DNA from: Xestospongia muta
Taxonomy: Eukaryota > Porifera > Demospongiae > Haplosclerida > Petrosiidae
Length of the DNA: 64,000 nucleotides
Assembly: GCA_963693285.1 (NCBI GenBank)
Contig: OY848919.1
Location: forward strand, 8,489,461 to 8,553,460
Reading direction: 5' to 3'
How positions within the stretch are numbered: position 1 is the stretch's first letter; every line of letters begins with the position of its first letter. This document shows positions 33,641-46,865 of this stretch, piece by piece. Both the position numbers and the translations under genes were made by a program. Below the pieces are notes generated by a model. The model was not told where the DNA came from and ran no database searches. It saw only the letters and a program-made list of their open reading frames with translations.

Positions 33641-34535
33641 ATGATGTGCTATACCCATAGGATAATTCCATTGTCTTGTATTTTGTTTTGAATATAATCT
33701 TTAATATTAGTTTTATGAACTATTATTTCAACAAATATACTTGGTTACAATCCTTGTCCCATTGATTGAACTATCTTGTCAATCTTTGTAGCTGTTGACA
33801 TGTCAATGTATTCATCACCAATACTATCATACTACCAACAAGAGCAGGATCAGTCTGGGGAGAGAGAGAGAGAGGTCATACACTAGTATACATTTAGTGT
33901 ATATAATGCACCTGAAAATCTATGTTTAGATTTTACCTTTTACTTATAAATTCTTTGAGAGCAGTTTATACTTCTTTATTGTTTATATCACTCAGTGGCT
34001 TTATGAATTGAAAACTTGTATAACATTATATGTACCTAATAATTAATATTATTATACGTTAGCAGTAGTGACAAAACAGTTAAGATGCTTGGATTGATAA
34101 ACAACTAATTCTAACTAATGTTTGTTAAGAAAAATGTATATATATTTATACATAACCAATTTTATTAAGTTAAGTGTATATTAGATAAAATATATAGAGA
34201 TAAAATTCAAAATATCATATAGAAATTTTTAAATAACAACAGAACTAACAAAGGCAGTGAAGAAGCATGAATGAGAGTATTTAAAATTGATAATAAATAT
34301 CCCTCATCTCTGTTCATGGGACAACTGTGAGAACTTATGTACCAAGCTTTTAGATAATATGTTTCATACATATGTGAGATTGGTATATAACGTCCATAAG
34401 GACAGAAGATAAATACCAGTTATTGAATATTTTGGTTAGACAAGGAATTGCCTTATTGCTTAAAAAGAGCTGAGGACAATTAGTATCTTTCTGATTTGAA
34501 ATGAATAGTACATAACAATCTCAATTGTTCTAGTA
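33641..34535. other. Spacer between divergent SRCR remnants
   Basis: Contains a (GA)n run near 33859-33872; no gene recognised. If the two SRCR remnants were once genes, a shared upstream region would lie here. Confidence 0.4.
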
Positions 34536-36640
34536 CCAACCACTTAACTATAATTCAGTGTTCTTTTGATACATACATTGATAGTGGATGTGCTAATACT
34601 AACACTTATGATGCTACTGTGTACTGCTTTACATGTATACATATTTCCTTCGCATTTGTTACACTTGTCATAGATACCATTAGGATCTGAAACAGTTCCT
34701 TTCTCTGATATGATACGTCTTCAGGGAGGAAATTATTCTAATGAAGGATGTGTTGAGGTCTATTGTAATGGAGAGTGGGGAACAATATGTGATAAAGATT
34801 TTGGTTCTCTGATGCTCTAACTATCTGTAAACAACTAGAATATAATCATTACCACAGATATGATCACATAAGCCTGTAAGTACTATAATTCAAAGTAGCT
34901 ATCTACAATAATGTTTAAGTACAAAACTGTTAATTTACTGAAATGAAATTGCTTTTATTTTTTCCAAGTTAGTCCTTTAATTGATTTGGATTGTGATTTA
35001 TGTTTATATGTCCACTTGTATCTCTTTATTCTATTGTCGTATGCAACAATATGAAGAAATAAGCCACATACTTCACCAACAATACACAACAATCACTAAT
35101 TTCACTTAGACATTACTGTATCAAACCACAATGAGTTCCAGTATTTTTGTCTTCAAAACTATTAAAGGATAAGTTTGCATGTTTAAACAAGTGATCAAAT
35201 ATTTACAATATGACTTTCACAATAGTATATCTAATAACGTATCTAGTTATTTGACTATTATTTAGGTCTGGTAATTCCAGTAAATCAATTTGGAGTACAT
35301 ACATGTCTAGTTCTTTCTCTAACAACACATGTTATGGTACTAGAAATTCCTGTCCATCAACTTCAATAACTAGATGTAACCACTCTGAGGATGTTACAGT
35401 CATACATAGTAAGATGTTATATAAAGAAAAATTTATCTGGTTATATTAAATCAAATAAATTACACAGTTTTTAAAATAATCTAATATTTTATGATTTACT
35501 CATTATCATTATTACATTCTTTAGTATATAGTAGTTCATATTTAAACCCCTATAATTTAATGAGTACATGTTCTGAATTAATTGGTGAGTAATTATACAT
35601 TATTACATTAGATGCTTAAAAATGTATCTAAAATATCTAATTTCAGGTACTTGGATTAGATTTTATTAGCTTATTAGTAGCATCATAGCTATTAATATTA
35701 TGTTGACGTAGCTTCTTCTAGCCATATTGGTTATGGTACTACATGTCTTTATTGTAATGGATATATATTATCCTCTTATTTTGATGATATAGTACAGATC
35801 TATATGACTATATCAATGGAAAATGAGATAATATCTGTGATGATACATACCTACCTCAGTCAATATGAAGCTGATGTCATGTCTCTTCAGTTGGATATAG
35901 CAGAGCTTTAAGTTACCCTAGAGCCAGATTAGTGAGGTTAGTAACTTGAAACTTGTCTTTAAGAAATGTAAGTACTTATTTCTTAATATTTTAGTTATGG
36001 CACGGACTACAGCCCAATTGTACTGGATAATGTGAACTATCATAACAATGACTACCCCACTATGTTACAATGTTCCTTCTCTGTTATCATTGATAATGGA
36101 TGTACCAACACTAATTCTTATGATGGTACTGTGTCCTGCTGTAGTTTTAATATTTTTGTTATTATAGTATAGCATCTACATGTGATTTAGATTCTACAAG
36201 GATCTGGAACAGTAATCCTTTCTCTGGTATGATATGTCTTCAAGGAGGAAATTATTCTAATGAAGGACATGTTGAGGTCTATTGTAATGGACAGTGGGAA
36301 CAATATGTGATGATGGATTTGATTCTAATGAATCACTTGTTCTCTGTAAACAACTGGGATATTCAAACTATACAAGTTATAATCATCTTTCTTTGTATGT
36401 TTAGTACAATAGACTATACTGGAAGTATACTATATTTGTTATAGATCTGATAGTTCATTTTAACATATTTGGATGAGTAATTTAGTTTGTAGCAGTAGTT
36501 TTTCCTTGTTTATGTAAGAGTTGTCCTACTAATTCTTATCAAGGATGTAGTCATTCTGAAGATATCACAATTCAATGTAGTAAATTGGAAGTACATGTTG
36601 TTAAAACTAGTCAACTCTTTTAATAAAGGTAATCCAAATT
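34536..36640 (+). pseudogene. SRCR-domain receptor remnant, plus strand
   Basis: Plus-strand SRCR exon pieces: about 34560-34640 (DSGCANTNTYDATVYC), 34711-34877 (LQGGNYSNEGCVEVYCNGEW, GTICDKDFG, then TICKQLEY one frame on), 35266-35410 (IWSTYMSSSFSNNTCYGTRN), 35720-35935, 35995-36145 (YSPIVLDNVNYHNNDYP, GCTNTNSYDGTVSCC) and 36226-36410 (LQGGNYSNEGHVEVYCNGQW). The two best N-terminal halves each have a one-base deletion (near 34806 and near 36297) that throws the frame just after the GTICD region. Otherwise the domains are well conserved, so inactivation seems recent. It diverges from the minus-strand SRCR remnant at 30956-33640. Confidence 0.7.
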
Positions 36641-37590
36641 ATGCTATAATCATTTATAAACATAATATGAATGAATACCTCTTACATTAGTTCATTTGTT
36701 TAGTTGAAGAATATGTCTACAAAAAATAAAATTTTATGTTATCACATTTAGTTTTATGTGATAGGCATAAGATAACATAACATAACTGTACATATTTAAT
36801 GTTCTAATGAGGTCACATTACATTTGAAAGTAATCCAAGGAGTTTGTCATGAGTATCAACATTAAGGACTACATGTTGCAATATTACTCCTTCGTCTTGC
36901 CAATTTATATTGATCAAAATATCTGCTGAACCTGGACCTAATACAGTCACTACATTAAACTATTCTATATGAATAAATGGAATCAAACTTGATAACATGA
37001 AGATACCTATTATACGACCTATTAGTAATATTGATGATAGTAAGTAGCTATGTAAAACATATGAATTTATCATTTTCTTTCAGGTATGTTCAGAACATTA
37101 GCTAGCGAGAATATCTTTACTTCAAGATGTATAGGTATTAACATTTATACACTTGTTATCATATAATACTATTATATTACACAGTCAGTTGAGTCATTGG
37201 AAATATGTTATCTGATATAGACTAACCATCTCATTATATATAATTTATTCTCTCTGATATAATTACTAATAACGTCATATTTTATGACATTATATAATCA
37301 TATTCTGTTGTTTTGAAGTATATCAAGATAAAATAAGAAAGCCTACTATCTTTTAATAGTAATAGTGAATGTAGTGTGTGTTTCTCTGCTCTTTAAATAC
37401 AATGTACATACTTACTAGTAGTGTCCTTGTTTTTATGTCTGTTTGCTTTCTTTCTCTGCTAGTAATAACAATATGTAATAATTGTATTTCTATTGTTCAA
37501 TAACAATAATTACTATGCTATTATATAATTATAAGTAATATTATAATGATTGAAGTATTCTATTCTCTCCAATTATATACTGATATAAAC
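36641..37590. other. No gene firmly recognised
   Basis: A weak plus-strand exon-like piece at 36858-37040 (ILIKISAEPGPNTVTTLNYS) has an in-frame stop and ends at a GTAAG donor; it could be a relic of a beta-sandwich (FN3-like) domain but this is speculative. Confidence 0.3.
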
Positions 37591-37948
37591 AATGACATGT
37601 GTTATTTGTAAAGTCCTTGCTCAGCAACATACTTCATTACATGAATCAAGTAGAAAGAATGTACAGTTACTAGCTAATGAGATGTATGTTGCTGGTCTTA
37701 TTAGCTCATTTACAGTAGTACTGGGCTTTATGAGTAGTCTCTCTGAAACAGAGTAACACTGTGCCATGTTCCTGTCAATACTTACTAAAATAGGAGGTTG
37801 TTGTGTTATAGCTAGTCAAACTCTTCAAGAGGACTGGATTAAAGATAGTAAAGCAGACTGTGGAATAGAACTACAATTAGGTATGTCATTTAATTATAAT
37901 TATGAACAAATGATAATGATAGGGAAAATTATAAATGAAACTATCTAA
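37591..37948 (+). pseudogene. Small helical exon fragments, unrecognised
   Basis: Two pieces read VQLLANEMYVAGLISSF and then LTKIGGCCVIASQTLQEDW, about 150 bases apart in different frames. They resemble each other's neighbours at 43985-44281 in being short, helical and leucine/valine-rich with an L-A-x-x-x-x-x-x-G-L-I-S core. I do not know the family. Frame breaks suggest a relic. Confidence 0.25.
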
Positions 37949-39080
37949 ACAAATCTATTAATTTATTTTTACTAGCTCTTGTAATTTTATTTATTTATTG
38001 GTATGATGTATCAAGCAGATGGTGGTATTGCCTATGTAAGGATATCATTATGTACAACTACAAAAGTTGAAGCCTTATTGAGAATACTTTTACAGAGAAT
38101 GGTATGTTTTCACACGAGGTATCTGCTTTACTAGTCTTATTTTGAGCGCTTTTGACAACGGAAGTAGTGGTAAGAATTGGCATTTTGTTTGTTAATATCA
38201 TTTCATGAGGAAAAAGAGAGTCATTAACAGATGTTTGTGTTCTTTTCTATCACGAGACCTGTTCTAACTTGCATTCTAATGTCATGAGACCATTCCCTTT
38301 GCTTAAAGAGGAAGGCTCTAGTAGTGCATTCCTGTGTAAACCATAGACATTTGAACCTGTGTCTAGAAAAACCACATTATTTTTATAATTGAGTGTGGTT
38401 GTAAACTGTAATATAAAATGTATGAATGAATTATTCTTTGCTGTTTACTTCTGGAATATGGCTTGTTCAGCCATTCTCATTGCATTTGGTTTTGTGTTAC
38501 ATTTCCATTTTATTCATGTTCACTAAAAATGTTATGTTTTAGTCACACAGAGAGAGGAAGGGGCATAGTAACTATTATATGTGGTACTGATCAGTGTGTT
38601 AACATTTAATAACATTCACCAGTTAACACTATCTGTAGACTATACCTACATCCTCTCATAATATCTATTTGTCCTTAATCCATCCACTTCAGTTCAATTA
38701 TTAGGTTTTACATCCACTTATATCACATGCTCACTCCACACAGCCTTACAAACTCACCATCTCTTAGTGAGTTAAGACTGACAAAAAGAAAATGAAAAGA
38801 GAAGATAACCAGTCCTGTGTAGAAATGAACTTCGTTAACCTGTATACTATATGTTTTTGGTTGTGTTCTTTCTTCTAATCCTATACCACATCATATATAT
38901 TATATTGCACCAATGCTGTGAAAAAAAAATGAACACAACATAAATATACTTTTATTAGTATTCTAAGAGTAATGGATTTGTATTTTAGTTGTTGTTATTG
39001 TAAACCATATGTAATAATTATTGCTTTAGTTATTAATTGTTCACAAAACTCTAAGAATTTTAGTTTTAGTTCCCCTTGGA
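37949..39080. other. Intergenic, no gene recognised
   Basis: AT-rich; nothing supported. Confidence 0.4.
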
Positions 39081-39084
39081 CGTT

Positions 39085-39393
39085 CGTAAGGGTACCCCCT
39101 AAGCTGATCACAAGGATCCCTCCATGGCCTATTGCAAGGGTCCCCCCTAGGCTGTTCGCAAGGGTACACCCATGGCCAATCGCAAGGGTACCCCTTTTGA
39201 CAATCGCAACAGTCCCCCTCCAGCCTATCGCAAGGGTCTTCCCTAGGCTGTTTGCAAGAGCACACTCTTGGCCAATGGCAAGGGTATCCCTTTTGCCAAT
39301 CGCAATAGTACCTCCTTGGCCATAGCAAGGATACCCTCTTGGCCATTTGCAAGGATACCCCCTTGGGCGTTTGCAAGGATACCCCCTTGGCCG
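39085..39393. repeat. Minisatellite of about 24 bp
   Basis: Units of the type caagggtacccccttggcca, about 12 copies, variable. The same family reappears at 43561-43940 and in short blocks inside the 40-bp array. The open frames on both strands (AR-V-P-P, KGVSLQ-type repeats) are artefacts. Confidence 0.85.
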
Positions 39394-40510
39394 ATTTATT
39401 ACATGTAGCCTGCACCTACTATTTTATTATGTGTAGCCTGCATCTACTGTTTTATTACTTGTAGCCTGCACCTACTCTTTTATTTTTTTTTTGACCATGC
39501 ATTAAATTTTTTTATAGAAATATATATATGTATCCAACCAACAACACAGACAACAAAAATAACCAAAAAACACTGGTAAACAACAATGATAGTATTTTAT
39601 TACATGGTAAACAACGATGATACTCTTTTATTACATGTAGCTTACACTTTTATTATGTGTAGCCTGCATTTACCCTTTTATTATGTGTAGCTTGCACTTA
39701 CTCTTTATTATGTGTAGCCTGCTTCTACTCTTCACTACGTTTAGCCTGCTCCTACTCTTTTATTACGTGTAGCCTACTCTTTCATTATGTGTAGCCTTCA
39801 CCTACGCTTTTATTTCGTGTAGCCTGCACCTACTCTTTTATTACATGTAGCCTACTCATTTATTATGTGTAGCCTGCATCTACTCTTTTATTATGTGTAG
39901 CCTACTCTTTTATTACATGTAGCCTGCACCTACTCTTTTGTTACGTGTAACCTACTCATTTATTATGTGTAGCCTGCATTTACTCTTTTATTATATGTAG
40001 CCTACTCTTTTATTACGTGTAGCCTGCACCTACTTTTTTATTACGTGTAGCCTGCAACTACTCTTTTATCATGTGTAGCCTGCACCTACTATTTTGTTAT
40101 GTGTAGCCTGCACCTACTCTGTTATTACATGTAGCCTACTTTATTACATGTAGCCTGCACCTACTCTTTTATTACATGTAGCCTGCACCTACTCTTTTAT
40201 TATGTGTAACCTACTCATTTATTATGTGTACCCTGCATTTACTGCTTTAATATGTGTAGCCTACTCTTTTATTACGTGTAGCCTGCACCTACTTTTTTAT
40301 TACGTGTAGCTTGCACCTAGTCTTTTATTACGTGTAGCCTACTCGTTTATTATGTGTAGCCTGCATCTACTCTTTTATTATGTGTAGCCTACTCTTTTAT
40401 TACGTGTAGCCTGCACCTCCTTTTTTATTACGTGTAGCCTGCACCTACTCTATTATAACATGTAGCCTGCTCCTACTCTTTTATTACATGTAGCCTGCAC
40501 CTACTCTACT
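39394..40510. repeat. 27-bp minisatellite
   Basis: Units built on tgtagcctgcacctactc and ttttattac, about 35 copies, with shortened units lacking the middle. It is interrupted at about 39483-39625 by other sequence that includes ggtaaacaacaatgata. Confidence 0.9.
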
Positions 40511-40514
40511 ATCA

Positions 40515-43500
40515 CCCTAAACCCACGAGTGGATCCTTTGTAATAGAATAGTCTACCTAAACAAAGGGAGAACCTTTTGTGATGGATAGGAAAGCAAAAC
40601 CCAAGGGGGGACACTTTGTGACAAAAATGACGGCCAAACCAAAGGAGGGAGCCTTTGTGATGGAAACGACTGCCAAACCAAAAGGGAACCCTTTGTGACA
40701 AAACAATGACCAAACCCAAGGGGGGACCCTTTGTGACGGAAATGATGGCCAAACAGAAGGGGGAACCTGTTGTGACGGAAACGATGGCCAAACCAAAGGG
40801 GGGACCCTTTGTGATGGAAATGACACCTAAACCAAAGGGGGGGACCCTTTGAGATGGTAACAACAGCTAAACCCAAATGGGGACCCTTTGTGACAAAAGC
40901 ATGGCCAAATCAAAAGGGAGACACTTTGTGGCAGAAACAACAGCCAACCCAAGGGGGGACTCTTTGTGACGAAAGCATGGCCAAACCCAAAGGAGGACCT
41001 TTTGTGACAAAAGGACAGCCAAAGTGAAGGGGGGACCCTTTGTGACAGAAACAATGGCCAAACCGAAGGGGGGACCTGTGGTGACGGAAACGATGGCCAA
41101 ACACAAGGGGCACCCTTTGTGACGGTAACGACAGCCAAACCCAAATGGGGACCCTTTGTGACGAAAGTATGGCCAAATCAAATGGGGGATACTTTGTGAC
41201 AGAAACAACAGCCAAACCCAAGGGGTGACCCTTTGTGGAAAGGAAGGCCAAACCCAAAGGGGGACCCTTCATGACAAAACAACAGCCATATCCAAGGGGG
41301 GACTCTATGTGACAGAAACAATAGCCAAACCCAAGGGAGGACCCTTGACCTATTGCAACGGTCCCCTTTTGGCTGTTCACAAGGGTCCCCCTTTGCCCTC
41401 CACAAGGTTCCCTCTTGGTCATTCACAAGGGTCCCCCCTTAGTTGGAAAGGATGGACAACTCCAAAGGGGGACCCTTTGTGATGATAGGACAGCCAAACC
41501 AAAGGGGGGAACCTTTGTGAAGGAAACGACAGCCAAACTGAAAGGGGGACCTTTTGCAATAGAAAAGATGGCCAAACCCAAGAGGGGACCCTATGTGACA
41601 GAACTGACGGCCAAACCAAAGGTGGGGGGACCCTATGTGACGGTAACAACAGTCAAACCCAAATGTGGACCCTTTGTGATGAAAACACGCCAAATTAAAG
41701 GGGGACACTTTGTGACAGAAACAACAGCCAAACCCAAGGGGGGACCCTTTGTGACATAAAGGATGGCCAAACCCAAAGGGGGACCCTTTGTGATGAAACA
41801 ACAGCCAAACCCAAGGGGGGACCCTTTGTGACAGAAACGACGGCTAAACACAAGGAGGGACCAGTGGTGACGGAAACGAGGGCCAACCCAAGGGAGGATC
41901 CTTGACCTATTGCAACGGTCCCCCTTTGGCTGTTCACAAGGGTCTCCCTTTGCTGTCCACAAGAATCCCCTTTGGTCATTCACAAGGATGCCCCCTTGGC
42001 CATTCACAAGGGTCCCCCCTTGGTCGGAAAGGACGGCCAAACCCAAAGGAGGACCCTTTGTTACAAAAGAACAGCCAAACCAAAGGGGGGACCCTTTGTG
42101 ACGGAAATGACAGCCAAACCCAAGGGGGACACTTTGTGATAGAAACAACAGCCAAACCCAAGGGGGGACTTTTGTGACATTAAGGATAGCCAAACCCAAA
42201 TGGGGACCCTTTGTGACAAAACGACAGCCAAATCCAAGGGGGGACCCTTTGTGACAGAAACGATGACGAAACACAAGGAGGGACCTGTTGTGACGGAAAC
42301 AACGGCCAAACCCAAGAAAGGACCCTTGACCTTTTGCAACGGTCCCCCTTTCGCTGTTCACAAGGGTCTCCCTTTGCCGTCCACAAGGATCCCCCTTGGT
42401 CATTCACAGGGATGCCCCCTTGGCCATTCACAAGGGTCTCCCCTTGGTCGGAAAGGATGGCCAAACCAAAAGGGGGACCCTTTGTGACAAAAGGACAGCC
42501 AAACCAAAGGGGAAACCCTTTGTGACGAAAGGACAGCCAAACCAAAAGGGGGACCCTTTGTGACAGAAACGACGGCTAAACACAAGGAGGGACCTGTTGT
42601 GACAGAAACGACGGCCAAACCCAAAGGAGGAACCTTGACCTATTGCAATGGTCCCCCTTTGTCTGTTCACAAGGGTTTCCCTTTGCCGTCCACAAGGATC
42701 CCCTTTGGTCATTCACAAAGATTCCCCCTTGGCCACTCACAAGGGTCCCCCCTTGGTCGGAAAGGATGGTCAAACCCAAAAGGGGACCCTTTGTGACAAA
42801 AGGACAGCCAAACCAAAGGGGGGACCCTTTGTGGCGGAAATGACAGCCAAACCCAAGGAGGACCCTTTGTGACAGAAAGGACGGCCAAATCCATAAGGGG
42901 ACCCTTTGTGACAAAACGACGGCCAAACCCAAAGGGGACTGTTTGTGGCAGAAACAGTGGATAAACACAAGGAGGGACCTGTTGTGATGGAAACGATGGC
43001 CAAACCCAAGGGAGGACCCTTGACCTATTGCAACGGTCCTCCTTTGGCTGTTTACAAAGGTCCCCTCTCTGCCGTCCACAAGGTTCCTCCTTGGTCATTC
43101 ACAAGGATCTTCTCTTGGTCGGAAAGGATGGACAAACCCAAAGGGGGGACCTTTTGTGATGAAAGCACGGCCAAATCAAAGGAAGACACTTTGTGACAGA
43201 AACAACATCCAAACCCAAGGGGGGACCCTTTGTGATGAAAGCACGGCCAAATCAAAGGAAGACACTTTGTGACAGAAACAACATCCAAACCCAAGGGGGG
43301 ACCCTTTGTGACGATAGGACAGCCAAACCAAAGGGGGGACCCTTTGTGATGGAAATGATGGCCAAACCAAAGGGGGGACCTGTTGTGACGGAAACAATGG
43401 CCAAACCCAAGGGGGGACCCTTTGTGACAGAAAGGATGGCCAAACCCAAAATGTGACCCTTTTTGACGAAACGACATCCAAACCCGAGGGAGGGACCCTT

Positions 43501-43560
43501 TGTAACGGAAACGATGGCCAAACCAATGGGGGGACCCTTTGTGACGGAAAAGACAGTCAA
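40515..43560. repeat. 40-bp minisatellite with inserted 24-bp blocks
   Basis: Tandem units of about 40 bp: gggggaccctttgtgac, then a purine-rich aaac piece and ggccaaacccaaa. At about 41343, 41900, 42327, 42636 and 43020 a block of the other minisatellite family (cctattgcaacggtcccc... cattcacaaggg) is inserted. The array is far more GC-rich than the rest of the window. Lack of stop codons in a 40-bp unit that cycles through all three frames gives long open frames (up to 256 codons on the minus strand) with no protein character. Confidence 0.9.
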
Positions 43561-43940
43561 ACGGTTGACAAGGGTCCCTTCTAGGTCATTCACAAGGGTT
43601 CTCTATTGGCATATTGCAACGGTCGCCCCCTGATGTTCCTGAGGGTCCCCCCCGGCTATTCACAAGTGTCCCCTTTTGGCATATTGCAATCCCCCTTGGA
43701 CTTTTAAAAGGGTCCCCGCCTTGAAAGTTCACAAGGATCCCTCTTGTCTAATTGCAAGGGTCCACACTTTGCTGTTCATAAGTGTCCCTCCTCTACTGTT
43801 CACAAGGGTCCCCCCTTAGCCAATCACAAGGGTCCCCCATTGGCCAATTGCAAGGGTTCCCTCTTGGCCAATCGCAAGGATCACACCTTGGCCAATTCCA
43901 AGGTCCCCCCCTTTTGCTCTTCACAAGGGTCCACCTGATT
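43561..43940. repeat. 24-bp minisatellite, second block
   Basis: Units such as ttcacaagggtcccccctta and gccaatcgcaagg, matching the family at 39085-39393. Confidence 0.85.
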
Positions 43941-43984
43941 TTAACGAAAAGTATAATCACATATTAAAAAAATATGGCTTACCT

Positions 43985-45470
43985 CATTTTAATTTTGAAT
44001 GACTTTATCAGCTAAGTCTAACTCTTGCCGATGTAAGTCAACTCTCAAAATATCCACAAATCTCATCACAATACTAGCATCATTCTTGACATGACTCCTA
44101 AGATCACTGAGAATGGCAAGACATTCCTCATTGAATCCCTAGAGGTCTTGTCTCTCACTCTATCATAAACATTGTCAGCCATGGTTTCTTTTGCACACAA
44201 CTTCCTTGCAAGAACGATACCTGATTCAACGATAATGTCAATACTTTGAACTAAAACTTTCTTAGCCATATAACAGCTCAAAAGATTAGCATTATCTACA
44301 GAAAATAGGATATCAAATTAAAAATGTAATGTTAATTTTTAAAAATAATTGAAAATGTAATGTAATATGAGAGTTTCATGATGACCAGTGCATTATGTTT
44401 AGAGTATTTGAGTTCTTCTTTAAGCAGTACATAATAAGTAGAATGACTATCAAAAGGATAAGCCTTAAAAAAATTAATAACATATCATCAGGATGCAACA
44501 GCTAGGATTTTAGGAATCTACATTTCTAATGTTATGTAACTGTTACCAAAGGCTGATTGTAGACTTCTTAGATCTTCTACATGAGTAGATACATCAGTGA
44601 CAATTGTAGGTTGACTAGTGTTAGATGATGTGTGATCTGTCACTTTAATACCCTCAATAGCTACAGGATATTGTAGCTGTTTTTTTTTAAAATCAATCGA
44701 GTCTAGATCAGCAATATAAGGTGGACACAGAAATATAAGGTGGATTGAAACTCTTAGATTCATTAAAGTCATCAATATCTCTCTTGTTAATCTGAGGTAT
44801 CAATATATAATATATTATACATAACATTATACTGTTCACTTACCACAGAAAGGATATGTAAATGTTGTACTTTCTAATTATTAATCATAACACCATCATC
44901 ACGCAATCCTAATAGTGTTAATACTGTTTTTTCATTGGGTTTCTCTCAAGTAAAATGAAATCTAAAGTTGATAAAATGGATTGATTGAAGTTGTTCTTCA
45001 ACAAAAACCACCTCCAGGATGGAGCATTAATCCAATGTTTGAACAATGAAAGGATTGATATGATAGCCATTTATTTCCCAATATACATATTTACAACATA
45101 GTTATGGCAAAAGGATATTGACAAGTTTGAGTCATTTCTTGGTTGCCAACTATCATAATGTCAATTTTCTATACATACCGATGATAGTCCAGATACTTTT
45201 GAGCATTTAGTATACCCTGCTGAATTAATAGAAAGTCAGTCAAGAGATTAGTGGATTATTGGCATTTAATTCATCAACAAATTTATGTATGACACAGTAC
45301 TTTTAACAAAATGTTAGGAAATAATAAGTTCAGTTTAATACTCCATGTTGCCTGTTGTCGTCTCTTTAATTGATGTGTCATTTCTTTAAATTTTGCCGCA
45401 GTAGGTGAAGTAAGTGTAACACTATTGCTAGTCATCCATTTAACACTTTCAGTGTGTACTGCAATAAAAA
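43985..45470 (-). pseudogene. Multi-exon fragment, helical domain, unrecognised
   Basis: Minus-strand exon-like pieces, in reading order. About 45360-45460 reads VHTESVKWMTSNSVTLTS, then KFKEMTHQLKRRQQATW. 44549-44720 reads LQYPVAIEGIKVTDHTSS, then VSTHVEDLRSLQSAFG, before a GTAAC donor. 44000-44281 reads YMAKKVLVQSIDIIVES, VYDRVRDKTSRDS, then one frame on EECLAILSDLRSHVKND and FVDILRVDLHRQELADL-like residues to a stop. The last piece looks like a small all-helical module, of a kind I associate with death-fold-like sponge proteins, but I cannot name it. The frame break near 44120 suggests inactivation. Confidence 0.3.
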
Positions 45471-45889
45471 ATAGATATTTTATATTTTACACATATACAA
45501 CACCTATATAACTACAGCTATAAAGGCTTAATGAATAATAAGATGCCATTACTGTGTTAAGGTACTATGAATTTGAATATGATAATTACAATTGAAATGG
45601 CAGGTTTAATTCCAGTTAATAAAAAACTTAGTAATCTGAGCTAGCTAGGATGAGGGACTCAATTCAGTCAAAGTTACTGAGACTGGCACACAGAGCACTG
45701 AGCTGTTAAACAGCTGTCAATAAAGATGTGTTGTAGCTGCAAGCAATGTAGGCTATCAATATGTAATCAAATTTACTAGTTTTGACTTATTTTCTTGTGT
45801 CAAATAATGTAGGTCTAGTGTAATTGTATTCCTATATGCAACATTAAATAGTTGGGTTACATGATTCTCCTTCCATTTGCTATAACTAT
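45471..45889. other. No gene recognised
   Basis: Open sequence continuing the POT pseudogene frame here is not transporter-like, so the homology to the 13696 gene ends near 45890. Confidence 0.4.
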
Positions 45890-46865
45890 ATATAACATGA
45901 TAAAGTATCGTTAATAAATCAAACATCAAACCCAGACCAATTCTCCTAAGCATACTTGGAATGCATTTATTAAAACATGGATATATTATCAGTTGATGCA
46001 ATAGCAGAACAACTAAAACAACTATAAACTCTAAGGAGTTATTCAATATAAAACACAGAATAAACTGCAAGCCATTGTCTAAACTGGAAAGCTATTCCAT
46101 CTTGTCTCTACTGCACAACATAAACCAACTATGCTGATGAGTAATGATGTTGATCTTGTAATTGTTTTAAAATCCTCTACTTGCTCCTCTGAGAAAGATC
46201 CTCCATACTTTTCTTTAATTAATTCTAGTCTAGAAAGGTAGTCCTCCTCCCAGGATGTCAAAGCACTTCAATTCCTTGGGTACTTGTTCTTTCTGGCATA
46301 GTTCGTTGAGTACTTTACCAATCAACTTGATAGGGTTGGTAATCTGAGGTGTTGTATCTAACTGGTCTTGTAAGAGATAATTAGTGATAAGAACTGTAGA
46401 CAAAGCAACACCTGATACAACATAGCACACAATGATAAACTCCTTGATAAGACATTGTCCACTTTCTATAAGAACATACACGATTGGTATACTCATAGAT
46501 TCCCAATAGATTACAGTATTCAGTTTATCAGCTGAAGCTCCAATAGCTTGATCAATATTGAACTGGATAATATTGGACTGAAAACTACAGTATCCAATAA
46601 CTTGTAAAATATAAACAACACCCAAGAGAATTAAAATAGACAGTTCTGACATGAAGTATATATTAATTAAGCCACCAATAAACTAAGATACAAAGGAAAT
46701 GTGGGCACCAGCAATGATGGATATATATCTACCAGTCTTTATATCGCCAAATAATCCTACAATATACTTTAATAAATTAATTTGAGCATACATCAAAGCA
46801 TTCCATATAATAATAAGCAGTATAATTCCAGAACAAACACACCCAATACTTTTCTTGTGCTTCAT
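45890..46865 (-). pseudogene. POT/PTR transporter pseudogene (third copy)
   Basis: A decayed copy of POT transporter 1 in inverted orientation. Fragments in order: the N-terminus at 46683-46865 (SGIILLIIIWNALMYAQ), 46230-46652 (VIGYCSFQSNIIQFNIDQ), 46079-46261 (EKYGGSFSEEQVEDFKT) and 45890-46070 (LEFIVVLVVLLLHQLII). An internal deletion removes about 36 codons between LLKYI and GLFGDIKTGRY, covering most of the first extracellular loop and TM2. There are at least three frameshifts, and the last 150 or so codons are absent. The upstream 175 bases also match the parent's, so it arose by DNA duplication and not by retrocopying alone. Confidence 0.85.

Noticed and set aside
38972..39415. Open frames with repeated AR-V-P or GYPC motifs
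   Set aside because: Produced by the 24-bp minisatellite.
40501..43593. Many long open frames on both strands (up to about 256 codons)
   Set aside because: They lie in a 40-bp minisatellite without stop codons; frames overlap on all phases and repeat the same short peptides. Not genes.
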